Positions 56,801-58,975 of a DNA stretch of 60,000 nucleotides are shown in pieces; positions within the stretch are counted from its first letter, which is position 1, and each line of letters begins with the position of its first letter. Both the position numbers and the translations under genes were made by a program. Under the pieces are notes generated by a model. It did no database searches. It was not told the DNA's origin and worked only from the letters and a program-made list of their open reading frames with translations. Source of the stretch: Strigamia acuminata (Eukaryota > Arthropoda > Chilopoda > Geophilomorpha > Linotaeniidae); NCBI GenBank assembly GCA_949358305.1, contig OX442314.1, positions 25,229,060 to 25,289,059 of the forward strand. Direction: 5' to 3'.

Positions 56801-57999
56801 CGTATGGTTCAAAAATATATTTTACAATACCGTAACGCTTTGAATTGGCGCCGGGCCCGATTAAGAAAAAAATTGTTGAATTTTACTAAAAGTACGAAAA
56901 CAAATTTCAAGATCCGCCCGGGCGTTTATTTGAAGCATCTGGTGTATTATTTGTACATTAAATAATGCATTTTATAATGCATTTGAAAATGCATTGCAAT
57001 ATAATTTCAATATACTTTTTAACCATATGAGAAATTTTATGTCTGCTTACCGTGTTTTGTTACATCTTAACTCATTGAATACAAACATCAGTGTATATAT
57101 AAGTTGTAATTACTGAAAATAATTTTTTTTGTCAATTTGCAGACAAGTATCGTCATCGGCCACCGGTTGGAAAAAATATCCAACGGACAGAGATCCAATG
57201 CGCACGATTGTTGAAGCGCCGACACGATATCCACAGGAACGAATGGATTTACTACGCCGCGGAAAATCCGACTTGGACCCGACAAAAACCCGAGATAAAC
57301 GCGGATCAAACGGAACCAGCTCGGGAATGCTGCGAAAGAGCACGACCATCATGGGCGCAGCTCTGACGAGCGGAGTGCAGGACAAGAGCGGGAACAACAA
57401 CTCGCCGAAATCGAAGCGCCGCACTTCGTCGAGCCAAGGAAAACACAGAAGCTCCAGTGAGAATCTAAACAAAGATAAAACCAGTCCTCGGACCAGTCGC
57501 AGTGGGTCTCTGGAACCACAATCGAGCTCGAACGACCGAAGGGTGCAAAACGTTCGCGCAATGAACAGCATTTCTACCAGCAATGGTAAACGACCCACTA
57601 GTACCGGAAGCGCTTCTTCGAGTGGCAGCAATAGGAGCGGTGGTTCTAAGGTGTCTGGAAAGAGAAGTTCATCCGATAAGTTGAGCGACGCTGGAAAGGA
57701 GGCGCTGCTAGATACGGCAAGTCCTTACGAGGCTATGAGAAATTACATTGGACTTTCAGCTATCCCGAGACCTAGTTCCGTTCCGCCAAAGATGGAGAAT
57801 TGTCGAGGATCGTTGGAACACAAAACGCGATCCAAAATTAACCCGCATGCAATGACAGAGTATCCGCACAGCGATTGTGATTACGGGCGTAATTCGTTGG
57901 GCCGTAAGCCCAAACAGTATTACGTCACTTCCCCTACGCATGGTATGCGTGATCGGATGTTTGGTAGTCGTGGCGCTTTGAACAATTCCCCAACACCCG
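8705..57999 (+). CDS. NAV: Neuron navigator homologue, overview of the gene (exons listed separately)
   Basis: Navigators are large cytoskeletal regulators of axon guidance and cell migration. They combine an N-terminal CH domain, SxIP motifs that bind end-binding proteins at microtubule plus ends, coiled coils and a C-terminal AAA ATPase. Here exons 2-5 give the CH domain (IYTDWANHYLEK, ILLADVIEAV, RPKNTSQMIENINSCLSFL, GNLKAILGLFFSLSR). Exon 10 carries the family block GYMSDGDMLRSG...GYMSEGG and exon 12 carries SSVSSGISDTIAEMSTDE. Every junction is GT-AG and phase-consistent. From the 28778 start, about 1224 residues are encoded before the last donor at 58030. The AAA domain is beyond the window. 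Which of the three paralogues it matches best cannot be judged, and one ancestral gene is likely. Confidence 0.93.
8756..11062. other. Intron after exon 1A, no gene recognised
   Basis: AT-rich. Includes short GGGGGCC-rich patches (around 9240-9310), a TAGGCCCAAAAT-type degenerate tract around 9660-9755, and two diverged copies (9421 and 9880) of a GAGTTTGCGGGATGCATTTTTCCC-like end in opposite orientation. The latter suggests an inverted-repeat element at about 9415-9900. Confidence 0.4.
11063..11420. repeat. Degenerate ~19-22 bp minisatellite
   Basis: About 17 imperfect units of the form CATATTTAAGCCCAAAAAAT or TTATATTTAAGCCCAACAA. Units vary in length and sequence, so this is an older array than those at 4921 and 12482. 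Confidence 0.9.
11898..11975 (+). promoter_or_regulatory. Duplicated conserved block, copy 2
   Basis: Homologous to 4166-4240 (see there). It lies about 4 kb upstream of exon 1B, as copy 1 lies about 4.5 kb upstream of exon 1A. Confidence 0.45.
12424..12936. mobile_element. Possible hAT-type element containing a minisatellite
   Basis: The left end is CAGACGGGCGCC...GGGGGCCCC and the right end is the complement of CAGGGCCGTCTTAAC, both styles seen in hAT elements. A convincing 8-bp duplication is missing (GTGTAAAA against GTAATACG). A second CAGGGCCGTC-type end occurs at about 12993-13003, so the boundary is uncertain. Confidence 0.4.
12482..12775. repeat. 20-bp minisatellite, about 14 units
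   Basis: The unit ATTTTTTGGTCCAAAAATCC is perfect over the centre and degrades at both edges. T6 and A5 tracts lie 10 bp apart. The unit lacks stops in the forward and most reverse frames and so generates several false open frames. Confidence 0.97.
13004..13645. other. Non-coding interval
   Basis: No supported gene. A minus-strand frame at 13354-13623 has no splice context or recognisable family. Confidence 0.35.
13646..13715 (+). repeat. Dispersed repeat family, partial copy
   Basis: CATAATGCAGTTTGGCTTCG, then CCACAATAAGAAAACTACAA, then TAATGTTATTTTGCAA. This matches the start of 5446-5685. Confidence 0.65.
14880..15001. mobile_element. Probable hAT element end
   Basis: Read on the minus strand this begins CAGTGTTGTATCTCGTTCAC and is rich in GTTCGC/GAACTAGTTC repeats, a terminus style common in hAT elements. 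The other end was not located with confidence; it may lie near 14590. Confidence 0.35.
15765..15937 (+). promoter_or_regulatory. Duplicated 5' region of navigator exon 1B
   Basis: Counterpart of 8470-8704, sharing GGGCCCTGGAATG, TATTGATC and AGATTCTTGTC. It ends in an in-frame TAA directly before the exon 1B ATG. Inferred 5' UTR/promoter. Confidence 0.45.
15938..16027 (+). CDS. NAV: Navigator alternative first coding exon 1B
   Basis: 30 codons starting directly after an in-frame TAA and ending RWKWDKGNGKIHK at donor AAG|GTATTT, phase 0. It is homologous to exon 1A over its C-terminal third and to the DNA upstream of it. The start context is weak (T at -3). A second in-frame ATG lies 15 codons downstream (EMDGIRW). 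Confidence 0.6.
16532..16607. repeat. Short hairpin element, 76 bp
   Basis: AGTACGGGAAATGAC at the left and its exact complement at the right enclose a GC-rich loop. It may be a minimal MITE or the core of a larger decayed one. Confidence 0.6.
16608..18250. other. Intronic interval, nothing recognised
   Basis: No phase-consistent exon, RNA gene or clear element found. Several chance open frames of 60-80 codons were inspected and none has splice or family support. Confidence 0.35.
18253..18258 (-). terminator. AATAAA poly(A) signal for the candidate minus-strand exon
   Basis: AATAAA on the minus strand about 120 nt downstream of the stop codon at 18376. Confidence 0.35.
18376..18523 (-). CDS. 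Candidate last exon of an unidentified minus-strand gene
   Basis: A good acceptor (TTTATTTATTTCTAG) leads into about 48 codons with no stop until TAA at 18376. The peptide looks like real protein: amphipathic, with MIEMLPEIWRLDPTDY and a C-terminal GYLGPIGYF. A poly(A) signal follows. I do not recognise the family and did not find the upstream exon, which would lie at higher coordinates. It could be a decayed or chance frame. Confidence 0.35.
18987..19098 (+). CDS. Candidate small secreted peptide, signal-peptide exon
   Basis: A strong acceptor (TTTCTTTTCTTACAG, ending 18986) precedes AAAG-ATG at 18991. The frame encodes a classic signal peptide: K at residue 7, a hydrophobic core of about 15 residues, and a likely cleavage after SDA at residue 26. 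GKTPKEKKQ and TAA (19096-19098) follow. Two internal donors are possible: G|GTAAAA after 19069 (phase 1) and A|GTAAGA after 19094 (phase 2). So this is either a complete 35-residue product or the first coding exon of a longer one continuing near 19769-20028. A 5' untranslated exon must lie upstream. Confidence 0.4.
19155..19510. mobile_element. hAT-type MITE, 356 bp
   Basis: The ends are CAGGGGCGGATCTA and the complement of CATGGGCGAATCTA, with subterminal GGGGCCCC blocks on both sides. The 8-bp flanks are GCTGCAAT (19147-19154) and GCTGCAGT (19511-19518), one difference. It lies between the signal-peptide exon and its candidate downstream exon. Confidence 0.8.
19769..20028 (+). other. Candidate downstream exon of the secreted-peptide gene
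   Basis: GC-richer than its surroundings. Acceptors are present at 19768 (CATTACAACGCAG) and 19819 (TCTTTGTCTGATTTTAG). Joined in phase 1 to the 19069 donor, the 19768 acceptor gives a short tail with an RR pair and C-W-G-S-V-I-R-L-C, ending at TGA 19834-19836. The same frame then stays open for 63 more codons to TAG 20026-20028 (ends KRPCGLGRTTRLGRA). The TGA blocks a single product, so the true splice form is unresolved. Confidence 0.25.
20046..20050. repeat. BEL element target-site duplication, left
   Basis: GCAAG, repeated exactly at 26194-26198. Five bp is usual for Pao/BEL integrases. Confidence 0.9.
20051..20452 (+). repeat. 5' LTR of Pao/BEL element (402 bp)
   Basis: It begins TGTAAAATCC and ends CAATCGCGAAA. 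By eye it is identical to 25792-26193. It holds a small hairpin (TGGTCAG...CTGACCA, about 20251-20271) and a possible ATTAAA poly(A) signal near 20365. The terminal AA rather than CA is unusual, but both boundaries are fixed by the target duplication. Confidence 0.95.
20454..20471 (+). promoter_or_regulatory. Primer-binding site, complementary to tRNA-Phe
   Basis: TGGTGCCGAAACCCGGGA lies one base after the LTR. Its complement matches the 3' end of animal cytosolic tRNA-Phe(GAA), including CCA and the GCCGAAA acceptor pairing. The tRNA match is from general knowledge of tRNA-Phe and was not searched. Confidence 0.85.
20539..25767 (+). CDS. Pao/BEL Gag-Pol polyprotein, 1742 aa
   Basis: Single frame; the first ATG is at 20539. 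Domains in order: gag-like region (about 110-300, DUF1759 type); a Lys/Ser/Glu low-complexity hinge (about 313-330); zinc knuckle CFKCLKKGHTSKTC (386-399) and a second Cys/His group (about 404-416); aspartic protease with LLDPGSQ (Asp470); reverse transcriptase with Asp807 (YLSDIEKAF) and YVDD (888-891); RNase H with CDAS (Asp1071) and WTDSS (Asp1141); integrase HHCC finger (His1377, His1382, Cys1412, Cys1415) and catalytic Asp1447, Asp1506, Glu1556; and a C-terminal DUF5641-like domain. All expected catalytic residues are present with no frameshift or stop. Pao/BEL elements normally use this single-frame arrangement. Codon GC is higher than in the host surroundings. Confidence 0.97.
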   Translation: MADDLAVTKSQRTVARRTVTATITKAKTLLANIPRNALELKKIRANLKAKFITLKELDVKILAALIDDDEIDQEITQCESNYYEKVIDCEVEIDEALKELNASLVPPPAATVTNNYNGNGHVPHETTMRLPKYEAIKFKGNPLEWDDFWGNFDISIDTKTNITNKSKLVYLKSFLEGEAALVLKGLPPTDENYPVAKELLLERFGRSDVIMSAHLNSLMRMTPVRDIMDTESLQKLYDRCESNVRGLRAAKMNADAIDATVCPLILGLVPKQISLDFSRQYPDGKYKAKELLDMIRAELIHHSKIDNFQELHRKKEVEKSEKSEKSGKSEKSEEKTMRKSHDRVPSARVLSTTISNCMFCSKTHDRDSCTSTAAERKNYIVKNGRCFKCLKKGHTSKTCSYRITCKLCQRSHNPLICDGTPKTVTENVITHVATCVDLSKFVPPPAATLATIFVRVMHQSTEAIVQCLLDPGSQTTFVLSSLAKDMKLPSTGTENLSVLTFGSQTSQNVKRGRFDLKLCHVDDKNKALTVSAFETPWITRPIKTELQAGLRAALERNNIVINFEQHNNFDIFCLIGADNIARILTGRIEKLEENLVAVETMFGWTVMGTSPNVTSLSTMVTRVFNVRLDDRLEEGLRKFWELEAIGIRHETVDESPTDRNSCTKRFREQVTREDGRYVVPLPWLVDTSQLNNNYEVAKRRFWHLVRKFKKNPGFYQAYKKIFEDQLKNDIIEEVEIQDPEHSYFMPHRAVVREDRATTKIRIVFDASSKGKNELSLNDCLDSGPNLLPEILKLLVLFRRELVAYLSDIEKAFLQLLLRLCDRNFVSFLWVPENWDGLEFVVPRIMRQKRVTFGVSSSPYSLNDTIQMHLDEMEKLYPETVKQIREKFYVDDLIDSMRTDDQVLTVFFEARKLMMDAHLPLRKWHSNSRRLREIFAKEIPEDEEIIAAENEQTTVLGLIWNYETDRLQLEIGEWAEKKPEDGQGTKRAIVQAVAKIYDPLGFAAPFTIVGKLMFQELWMRKIDWDVPLPPDIAKRWCEWIKQVTTLRRISVKRPYSSNLSDDSQQELHFFCDASPKAYGVVVYVRTETKGTVDVSLCMSKSRVAPLKPLTLPKLELMSALLSSRIAEKLQVLEVQKMHYWTDSSITYFWIREQQGKTNPFVANRVREIRTNTDVESWRHCPGRVNPADKLTRGMEAVKLVEDGEWWNGPKWLHKSKEHWPQGIDTEMETQLEEVEENSTRINVTRASERLEPLFALETYSSWTKVVRITAWMLRFVRNSKKDQSIGGPLKTEEIEAAETYWFRHTQRSRFAEEMESVQNAVKLNRESPLSQVELIVDENKILRINSRIRDHIGTKNFIYPIVLDADSPMTTLIIRDCHRRALHGGLGDTLSEFRSKFWTRRARKTIKNYVSKCITCRRVNSKLMTQAIGLLPSDRINRAAPFQVIGVDFAGPLYMRSGDKCYIALFTCAVVRAVHLELVSDLSTEKFILAFKRLISRRGIPSVVYSDNAKTFKRAEKDLALFINGFASEKFQGFLSHNKIQWKFIVELAPWWGGFWERLVKTVKLSLKKVLGRASLCFEELTTVLTEVEAIINSRPITYVTDNPTEPEPLSPSHFLIGARLSSLPDVYDPEHRADLNKRAELVKRWKLRQRMTNLLWRRWSHEYLVELREFRRVKASREIEVNELVLVQEQGQPRMAWKTAKITKTFNGRDGKVRSCEMMLPSGKVMRRPVQRLCALEIHEEN
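25768..25791 (+). other. Gap before 3' LTR, lacking a polypurine tract
   Basis: LTR elements usually carry a purine run directly before the 3' LTR to prime plus-strand synthesis. Here the sequence is pyrimidine-rich with CCCGGG. The nearest purine-rich stretch (GAAGAAAATTAG) overlaps the stop codon, about 25 bp away. Confidence 0.7.
25792..26193 (+). repeat. 3' LTR of Pao/BEL element (402 bp)
   Basis: Offset of exactly 5741 bp from the 5' LTR at both ends. I saw no difference when comparing the two. Confidence 0.95.
26194..26198. repeat. BEL element target-site duplication, right
   Basis: GCAAG, matching 20046-20050. Confidence 0.9.
26272..26277 (+). terminator. AATAAA poly(A) signal downstream of BEL insertion
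   Basis: CTTAATAAATGTG, followed by a T/G-rich stretch. With the BEL insert removed, this lies about 100 bp after the candidate TAG at 20026, so it fits the 3' end of the plus-strand secreted-peptide gene. Confidence 0.4.
26278..26828. other. Interval between convergent candidate 3' ends
   Basis: No gene seen. A slightly GC-rich stretch (26520-26660, with TTTCCGTTAGTGGCGCTGG and TTTCCATTTCCGG) contains short internal similarity only. Confidence 0.4.
26829..26834 (-). terminator. AATAAA poly(A) signal of the minus-strand secreted-protein gene
   Basis: AATAAA on the minus strand, about 57 nt after the stop codon at 26891. Confidence 0.65.
26891..27248 (-). CDS. Unrecognised secreted Pro/Tyr/Gln-rich protein, exon 2
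   Basis: The acceptor TTCTATTTTCAATAG ends at 27249. The exon completes the AG-A Arg codon left by exon 1 and runs 118 codons to TAA. The whole protein has 143 residues. The mature part is rich in Pro, Tyr, Gln and Asn with no further hydrophobic segment. It has two ~30-residue imperfect repeats, GRDSQLQRQLKWPPSDSTRG and GPDFQLQRQ-TLWPPVGRAY, each followed by an aromatic GYGY or PYPF stretch. It ends TTCRCKK. Only two cysteines are present, both at the extreme C terminus. I recognise no family. A matrix, mucus or peptide-precursor role would be a guess. Confidence 0.7.
27601..27674 (-). CDS. Unrecognised secreted protein, exon 1 (signal peptide)
   Basis: ATG at 27674 opens a textbook signal peptide: Lys3, a Leu/Phe-rich core, and cleavage likely after PISA at residue 18. 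The exon ends NQFE-AG at donor GAAAG|GTAATT (phase 2). Exon 2 supplies exactly the missing base. The intron is 352 bp. The gene lies antisense inside the 5' introns of the navigator gene, between first exons 1B and 1C. Confidence 0.7.
27675..28702. other. Upstream region shared by two divergent starts
   Basis: Between the minus-strand secreted gene and navigator exon 1C. It contains AT-rich low-complexity tracts (27850-27910, 28180-28260, 28428-28465) and a moderately GC-rich stretch (28480-28700) just upstream of exon 1C. No clear TATA box. Possible promoter DNA for both genes. Confidence 0.35.
28778..28879 (+). CDS. NAV: Navigator alternative first coding exon 1C
   Basis: 34 codons from an ATG in strong context (A at -3, G at +4), ending EPVKEIRPIYK at donor AAG|GTAAAT, phase 0, as exon 2 requires. 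An in-frame ATG at 28703 would add 25 residues but has a weak context. The I-Y-K end echoes I-H-K in exons 1A and 1B, directly before the conserved IYTDWAN of the CH domain. Confidence 0.55.
28880..29846. other. Intron 1 (part), nothing recognised
   Basis: No coding or RNA feature. A TTAGG-rich patch at 29800-29830 is too short and irregular to be telomeric. Confidence 0.4.
29847..30079. mobile_element. MITE with perfect 47-bp terminal inverted repeats
   Basis: The ends begin GGCTATACTCTTGTTCGACT and continue to CCCATTGGCC; left and right match exactly for about 47 bp. The interior holds a second small hairpin (TACCATAG...CTATGGTA). No target duplication is clear, so the superfamily is open. 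The perfect ends suggest a young copy. Confidence 0.85.
30080..31128. other. Intron 1 (part), nothing recognised
   Basis: No supported feature found in this stretch. Confidence 0.35.
31129..31180 (+). pseudogene. tRNA-derived fragment (5' half)
   Basis: GTAACTCAATTGGTAGAG resembles the D-arm and box A of a tRNA, and a partial anticodon arm follows. There is no box B or T-arm. It may be the head of a decayed SINE. Confidence 0.3.
31280..31467 (-). mobile_element. CAGTC-ended MITE, copy 1 (copy 2 at 54154-54356)
   Basis: The ends are CAGTCGTGGACAAAAAAACT and the complement of CAGCCATGGATAAAAAAACT, followed on both sides by CAGTTTAGCTGTTT. The interior (TTGAGATTCAATGACATCAA, GACCCGGTCTC) is nearly identical to copy 2 in reverse orientation. 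The termini recall Tc1/mariner-derived elements, but a TA duplication is not clear here. Confidence 0.75.
31531..31738. mobile_element. CACTCTAAAAA-ended MITE, 208 bp
   Basis: CACTCTAAAAA starts the left end and its exact complement ends the right. Subterminal words TTTGGTTGGCT and AACTAAAC recur inverted. No target duplication is visible. Confidence 0.65.
31739..31910. mobile_element. CTTGATGCCAAATTC-family MITE, copy 1
   Basis: The ends are CTTGATACCAAATTCAAAC and the complement of CTTGATGCCAAATTCAAAC. It abuts the previous element with no gap. Relatives lie at 39146-39413 and 47727-47901, with fragments at about 13830 and 32950. Confidence 0.75.
31914..32055. mobile_element. GTAGCTGCATTC-ended MITE, 142 bp
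   Basis: GTAGCTGCATTCAAAAA at the left, with its complement at the right. The end motif recurs alone at 33225-33245 and, more diverged, near 54788. Confidence 0.7.
32652..32769 (+). CDS. NAV: Navigator exon 2 (CH domain, part 1)
   Basis: Acceptor TTTCTTTGCAG and donor A|GTAAGT, entering in phase 0 and leaving one base. It encodes IYTDWANHYLEKARFKRYVQ...DGILLADVIEAV, the first helices of the CH domain. The IYTDWANHYL start is near-identical to vertebrate navigators. The exon start coincides with the domain start, so alternative first exons can swap the N terminus without touching the domain. Confidence 0.95.
33352..33500 (+). repeat. Dispersed repeat, copy 2 (partner at 2012-2150)
   Basis: See 2012-2150. 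Same order of shared words, same strand. Confidence 0.65.
34252..34304 (+). CDS. NAV: Navigator exon 3 (CH domain, part 2)
   Basis: 53 bp, acceptor TTTTACAG, donor ATG|GTAAGT. It encodes (T)NEKVRSINRRPKNTSQM, the family's conserved loop (PKN.SQM). It leaves phase 0. Confidence 0.93.
35212..35388. mobile_element. Palindromic MITE, 177 bp
   Basis: Extended imperfect inverted repeat: AATAAAGTCATTTTAATGAC outside, ACCACAGGCCTT inside, both mirrored on the right. Almost the whole element folds into one hairpin. Confidence 0.75.
36175..36570. mobile_element. TIR element, about 396 bp
   Basis: The ends are TAAGGTGGAAACA and the complement of TAAAGGTAAAAACA, then GGGTAAAATTCCAAAGCTT on both sides. 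The interior is rich in AAGCTT/GCTAGC palindromes. No transposase frame. Confidence 0.65.
38721..38793 (+). CDS. NAV: Navigator exon 4 (CH domain, part 3)
   Basis: 73 bp, acceptor CCGTTTGCAG, donor AAAG|GTGATT. It encodes IENINSCLSFLSNLGVNVEG, matching the CH helix seen in vertebrate navigators (IENIDACLNFL). It leaves one base. Confidence 0.94.
38797..38836. repeat. (ATTT)n microsatellite
   Basis: About ten uninterrupted ATTT units, starting within 10 bp of the exon 4 donor. Length change here could affect splicing. Confidence 0.95.
39146..39413. mobile_element. CTTGATGCC-family MITE, copy 2
   Basis: Perfect 15-bp ends CTGTATCTTGATGCC and complement. The interior differs from the other copies. 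Confidence 0.65.
39842..39983 (+). CDS. NAV: Navigator exon 5 (end of CH domain)
   Basis: 142 bp. It encodes (D)IRDGNLKAILGLFFSLSRFK, the highly conserved last CH helices, then a Gln-rich tail (KQQQKQQNS) as in other navigators, and ...SADMLSR. It leaves two bases at CG|GTAAGT. Confidence 0.96.
40325..40565. repeat. ~20-21 bp minisatellite, degenerate
   Basis: About 12 units of the type CATATGAAAATGCATTTTTT, shifting to TTACCTGAAAATGCATTTTT and ATCTAAAAATGCAGTTTTTT. A-tracts and T-tracts alternate every half unit. A short relative (AAAACTCTATTTTTTGGC) follows at 41055-41125. Confidence 0.92.
42665..42813 (+). CDS. NAV: Navigator exon 6
   Basis: 149 bp, acceptor AATCCAAAG, donor CCG|GTAAGC. 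It encodes (R)LPSPQRPGAPRY..., then VSAIPTPSSTVSRKQ. The R-L-P-S-P junction with exon 5 (MLSR|LPSP) is typical of navigators. SAIP (42729-42740) is a SxIP-type motif that can bind end-binding proteins. Confidence 0.88.
42814..44349. other. Intron 6 (part), nothing recognised
   Basis: No supported exon or element; AT-rich homopolymer-like tract at 43930-44150. Confidence 0.35.
44350..44422 (+). CDS. NAV: Candidate internal first exon 1D of navigator
   Basis: ATG then 24 codons with basic and hydrophobic residues (MLSWFFKIIKSRRAS...), ending GAT-G at donor G|GTAAGA. One base is left over, which is exactly the phase exon 7 needs. A TATA-like CATAAAAGGC lies about 45 bp upstream. It would give an isoform without the CH domain. 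Inference from phase, start and donor only. Confidence 0.35.
45400..45588 (+). other. Possible untranslated first exon (donor at 45588)
   Basis: GC-richer stretch ending in an ideal CAG|GTAAGT donor. No frame in phase with exon 7 is open to an ATG, so it could only be a 5' UTR exon. Confidence 0.2.
46706..46990. repeat. 31-bp minisatellite, about 9 units
   Basis: The unit AATTTAGACATTTATTTTAG plus TCGTTTTGTTC is perfect in the middle and variant at both ends. No unique spacers, so it is not an array of repeats and spacers. Confidence 0.96.
47727..47901. mobile_element. CTTGATGCC-family MITE, copy 3
   Basis: The ends are CTTGATGCCAAATTCAAAC and the complement of CTTGATGCAAAATCAAAC. The interior contains TGCGCACGCGCA. 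Confidence 0.7.
48040..48170. repeat. Short ~20-bp minisatellite, degenerate
   Basis: About six units like TGCGTGAAAATGCATTGTTT and CATAAAAATGTATTTTTCCAC. Same A-tract/T-tract architecture as 40325-40565. Confidence 0.75.
48282..48405 (-). repeat. Dispersed repeat family, inverted copy
   Basis: The reverse complement shares GCAGTTTGGCTCCAC, ATGTTATTTTGCAATGG and ACCTGACCTCATTTT with 5446-5685. Confidence 0.7.
48832..48982 (+). CDS. NAV: Navigator exon 7
   Basis: 151 bp, acceptor TTTTTATCTCAG. It encodes a Ser-rich stretch (GSSQHASKTPSASSSRSASP) and SIHSFIPQPTTGKPAPS, leaving two bases at AG|GTATTA. SFIP (48909-48920) is a possible SxIP motif. Low complexity limits recognition; placement rests on phase and context. 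Confidence 0.8.
50140..50288 (+). CDS. NAV: Navigator exon 8
   Basis: 149 bp, acceptor TTCTACCTGCAG, donor AAAG|GTACTT. It ends with KNSMLDKFKFFNSKDKSERS. The S-M-L-[DE]-K-F-K element is a conserved navigator motif. Confidence 0.92.
50497..51105 (+). CDS. NAV: Navigator exon 9
   Basis: 609 bp, Ser/Lys-rich. It encodes VSVSKRTSSSSGFSSARSEK, a SLGSLSPKLGGVKSLARKTF block, and KISLIPKGGDKAK. The last has an SLIP motif (50973-50984) with basic residues after it, as in good end-binding-protein ligands. It leaves one base before an 89-bp intron, by far the shortest in the gene. Confidence 0.88.
51195..52110 (+). CDS. NAV: Navigator exon 10
   Basis: 916 bp, acceptor TTTGTATTTTTAG. It ends with the family signature GYMSDGDMLRSGRSDDIGSG, then YMSEGG and YARRVQARLREGLAAVKECM, which aligns with vertebrate navigators. 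It includes PYSYTRNLGVYSLSRS. The donor is GATAA|GTAAGT; reading through would stop at once. Two bases are left. Confidence 0.94.
52695..53004. mobile_element. TIR element, 310 bp
   Basis: TACTACGTTTACATGCA and a following ATATTTTGAGTG are mirrored at the right end (CACTCAAAATATT...TGCATGTAAACGTAGTA). No transposase frame. Confidence 0.75.
53878..53904 (+). CDS. NAV: Navigator exon 11, 27-bp microexon
   Basis: Acceptor TTCTCTCTTCTAG, donor AGG|GTAAGT. It encodes (K)SNAALPCIG and keeps phase 2 on both sides. Its length is divisible by three, so skipping it keeps the frame: exon 10 could join exon 12 directly. Neuronal microexons of this size are commonly alternative. Confidence 0.75.
54154..54356 (+). 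mobile_element. CAGTC-ended MITE, copy 2
   Basis: The left end is CAGTCTGGACAAAAAAAAAC, preceded by TA. The right end is the complement of GTCTGGACAAAAAAAACTT. About 45-bp subterminal arms (CAGTTTAGCTGTTTTAAG) are mirrored. Interior as in 31280-31467, opposite orientation. Confidence 0.8.
54385..54562. mobile_element. pogo/Tigger-like MITE, 178 bp
   Basis: The ends are CAGTAGAGCATCAATTGTC and the complement of CAGTAGAGCATCGATTATC, with flanking TA at 54383-54384 and 54563-54564. The CAGTA...GATTATCCGAAC style is typical of pogo-group (Tc1/mariner) elements. Confidence 0.8.
55322..55371 (+). CDS. NAV: Candidate internal first exon 1F of navigator
   Basis: Two tandem ATGs (55322 and 55325) follow an in-frame TAA. 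The 16 codons read MMFPPWDYKYYSSDYYG up to donor GG|GTAAGT. The leftover GG is identical in phase and residue to exon 11's end, so it can join exon 12 (G|YDDSSSVSSG). It would produce a short isoform lacking the CH domain and most SxIP motifs. Confidence 0.4.
55816..56112 (+). CDS. NAV: Navigator exon 12
   Basis: 297 bp, acceptor TTGTTTTTGCAG, donor AG|GTATTA. It encodes (G)YDDSSSVSSGISDTIAEMST, a conserved navigator block (D/E-S-S-S-[IV]-S-S-G-[IL]-S-D), then a Ser/Gly-rich linker. Leaves two bases. Confidence 0.94.
56467..56560 (+). repeat. Dispersed repeat, copy 2 (partner at 328-418)
   Basis: See 328-418. Confidence 0.5.
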
Positions 58000-58029
58000 A
58001 ATACTCGATTATGTCCCACGCTAGCCGAG
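57143..58029 (+). CDS. NAV: Navigator exon 13
   Basis: 887 bp, acceptor TTTTGTCAATTTGCAG, donor CGAG|GTAACA. It encodes GWKKYPTDRDPMRTIVEAPT, a long basic/Ser-rich stretch, and YIGLSAIPRPSSVPPKMENC. The latter carries an SAIP motif (57756-57767) in a Pro/basic context. It leaves one base. The next exon is not in the window. Confidence 0.9.
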
Positions 58030-58145
58030 GTAACATTGTGATTAACAATCGAGGGGTATTCATAAAGTGCTTTGTGTTTGTTTCGTATTCAGAAAATTAT
58101 TTTAAACATGTTGCGATTTTGCGTTGTAAAAAGACGTTTAGATAA

Positions 58146-58816
58146 TAGGTGCATTCAATTCGAAATTTCTAAAATCCGATTCTAAAAACTTAATTAAAAA
58201 ATCGGTTTTTAACTTTGAATGACTTAAAAACCGATTGTATAATCAAGTTTTTGATTATCTTGAGCATGCGCAGTTATGAGTTGCAAAGGTATGTAAGTTT
58301 ATATAAATTATTATTATTATTATTATTATTATTATTTATTTAAGAATGGGGAATCTGCCAAACACGGGCTGTATTCTATCCCACGAATACAGCCAAAGAG
58401 TGCTTACCGTAGTTTCTCGTCGAAACCAAGCATCGGTAGTCGGCCGAACATCGACCGCATTCGATCGCATAAATACGGCCAAAGAGTGCTTAAGTTTCCC
58501 GTCAAAACCGAGCACCGGGAATCGGCCGGTGTTTAACCGATTCCCCGTTCTTAAGTAACTAATAATAATAATTTAAATAAACTTACATTTTTGCAACTTG
58601 CTCCCACCGCCGATCTATTAGATTTCAAAATGGCCGCCAGAAAAACGAGTTGAAATCGGGTCGAAATCCAAAGAATCCACCCCATACATGGATTACGAGA
58701 ATCGGTTTTTCGAGAATCCGATTCTCAAAAATATGACGCGTTTTGCATCATTTCCGCCAAGGAAAATAAAGTAATTGAGAGAATCGGTTTTTGATTTGAA
58801 ATTGAACGCGCCTAAT
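58146..58816. mobile_element. Nested inverted-repeat element, 671 bp
   Basis: Outer ends TAGGTGCATTCAATTCG and the complement of TAGGCGCGTTCAATTTC. Inside, TTGCAAAGGTATGTAAGTTT is mirrored by AAACTTACATTTTTGCAA. Inside that, TTAAGAATGGGGAATC (58340) is mirrored by GATTCCCCGTTCTTAA (ending 58556), flanked by (ATT)n. A TA duplication at the outer ends is possible. A further TAGGTGTTCATTCAA end follows at 58827. Confidence 0.7.
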
Positions 58817-58975
58817 GTCAATAGGTGTTCATTCAATCCTCAAAAACGAATTCACTTCTCCTCAAACCACTTAAGGAAGTGAACTCTCGATTAAACACGG
58901 TAAAAACTAAACTCAAAAGTTGTCTACGTACAACATGTGGCAGGTGCTCAAAGAAATAATTTCATTTTCACTTAA

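Noticed and set aside
57110-57631. 173-codon minus-strand frame
   Set aside because: Shadow of navigator exon 13, whose Ser/Arg-rich codons leave the reverse strand open.
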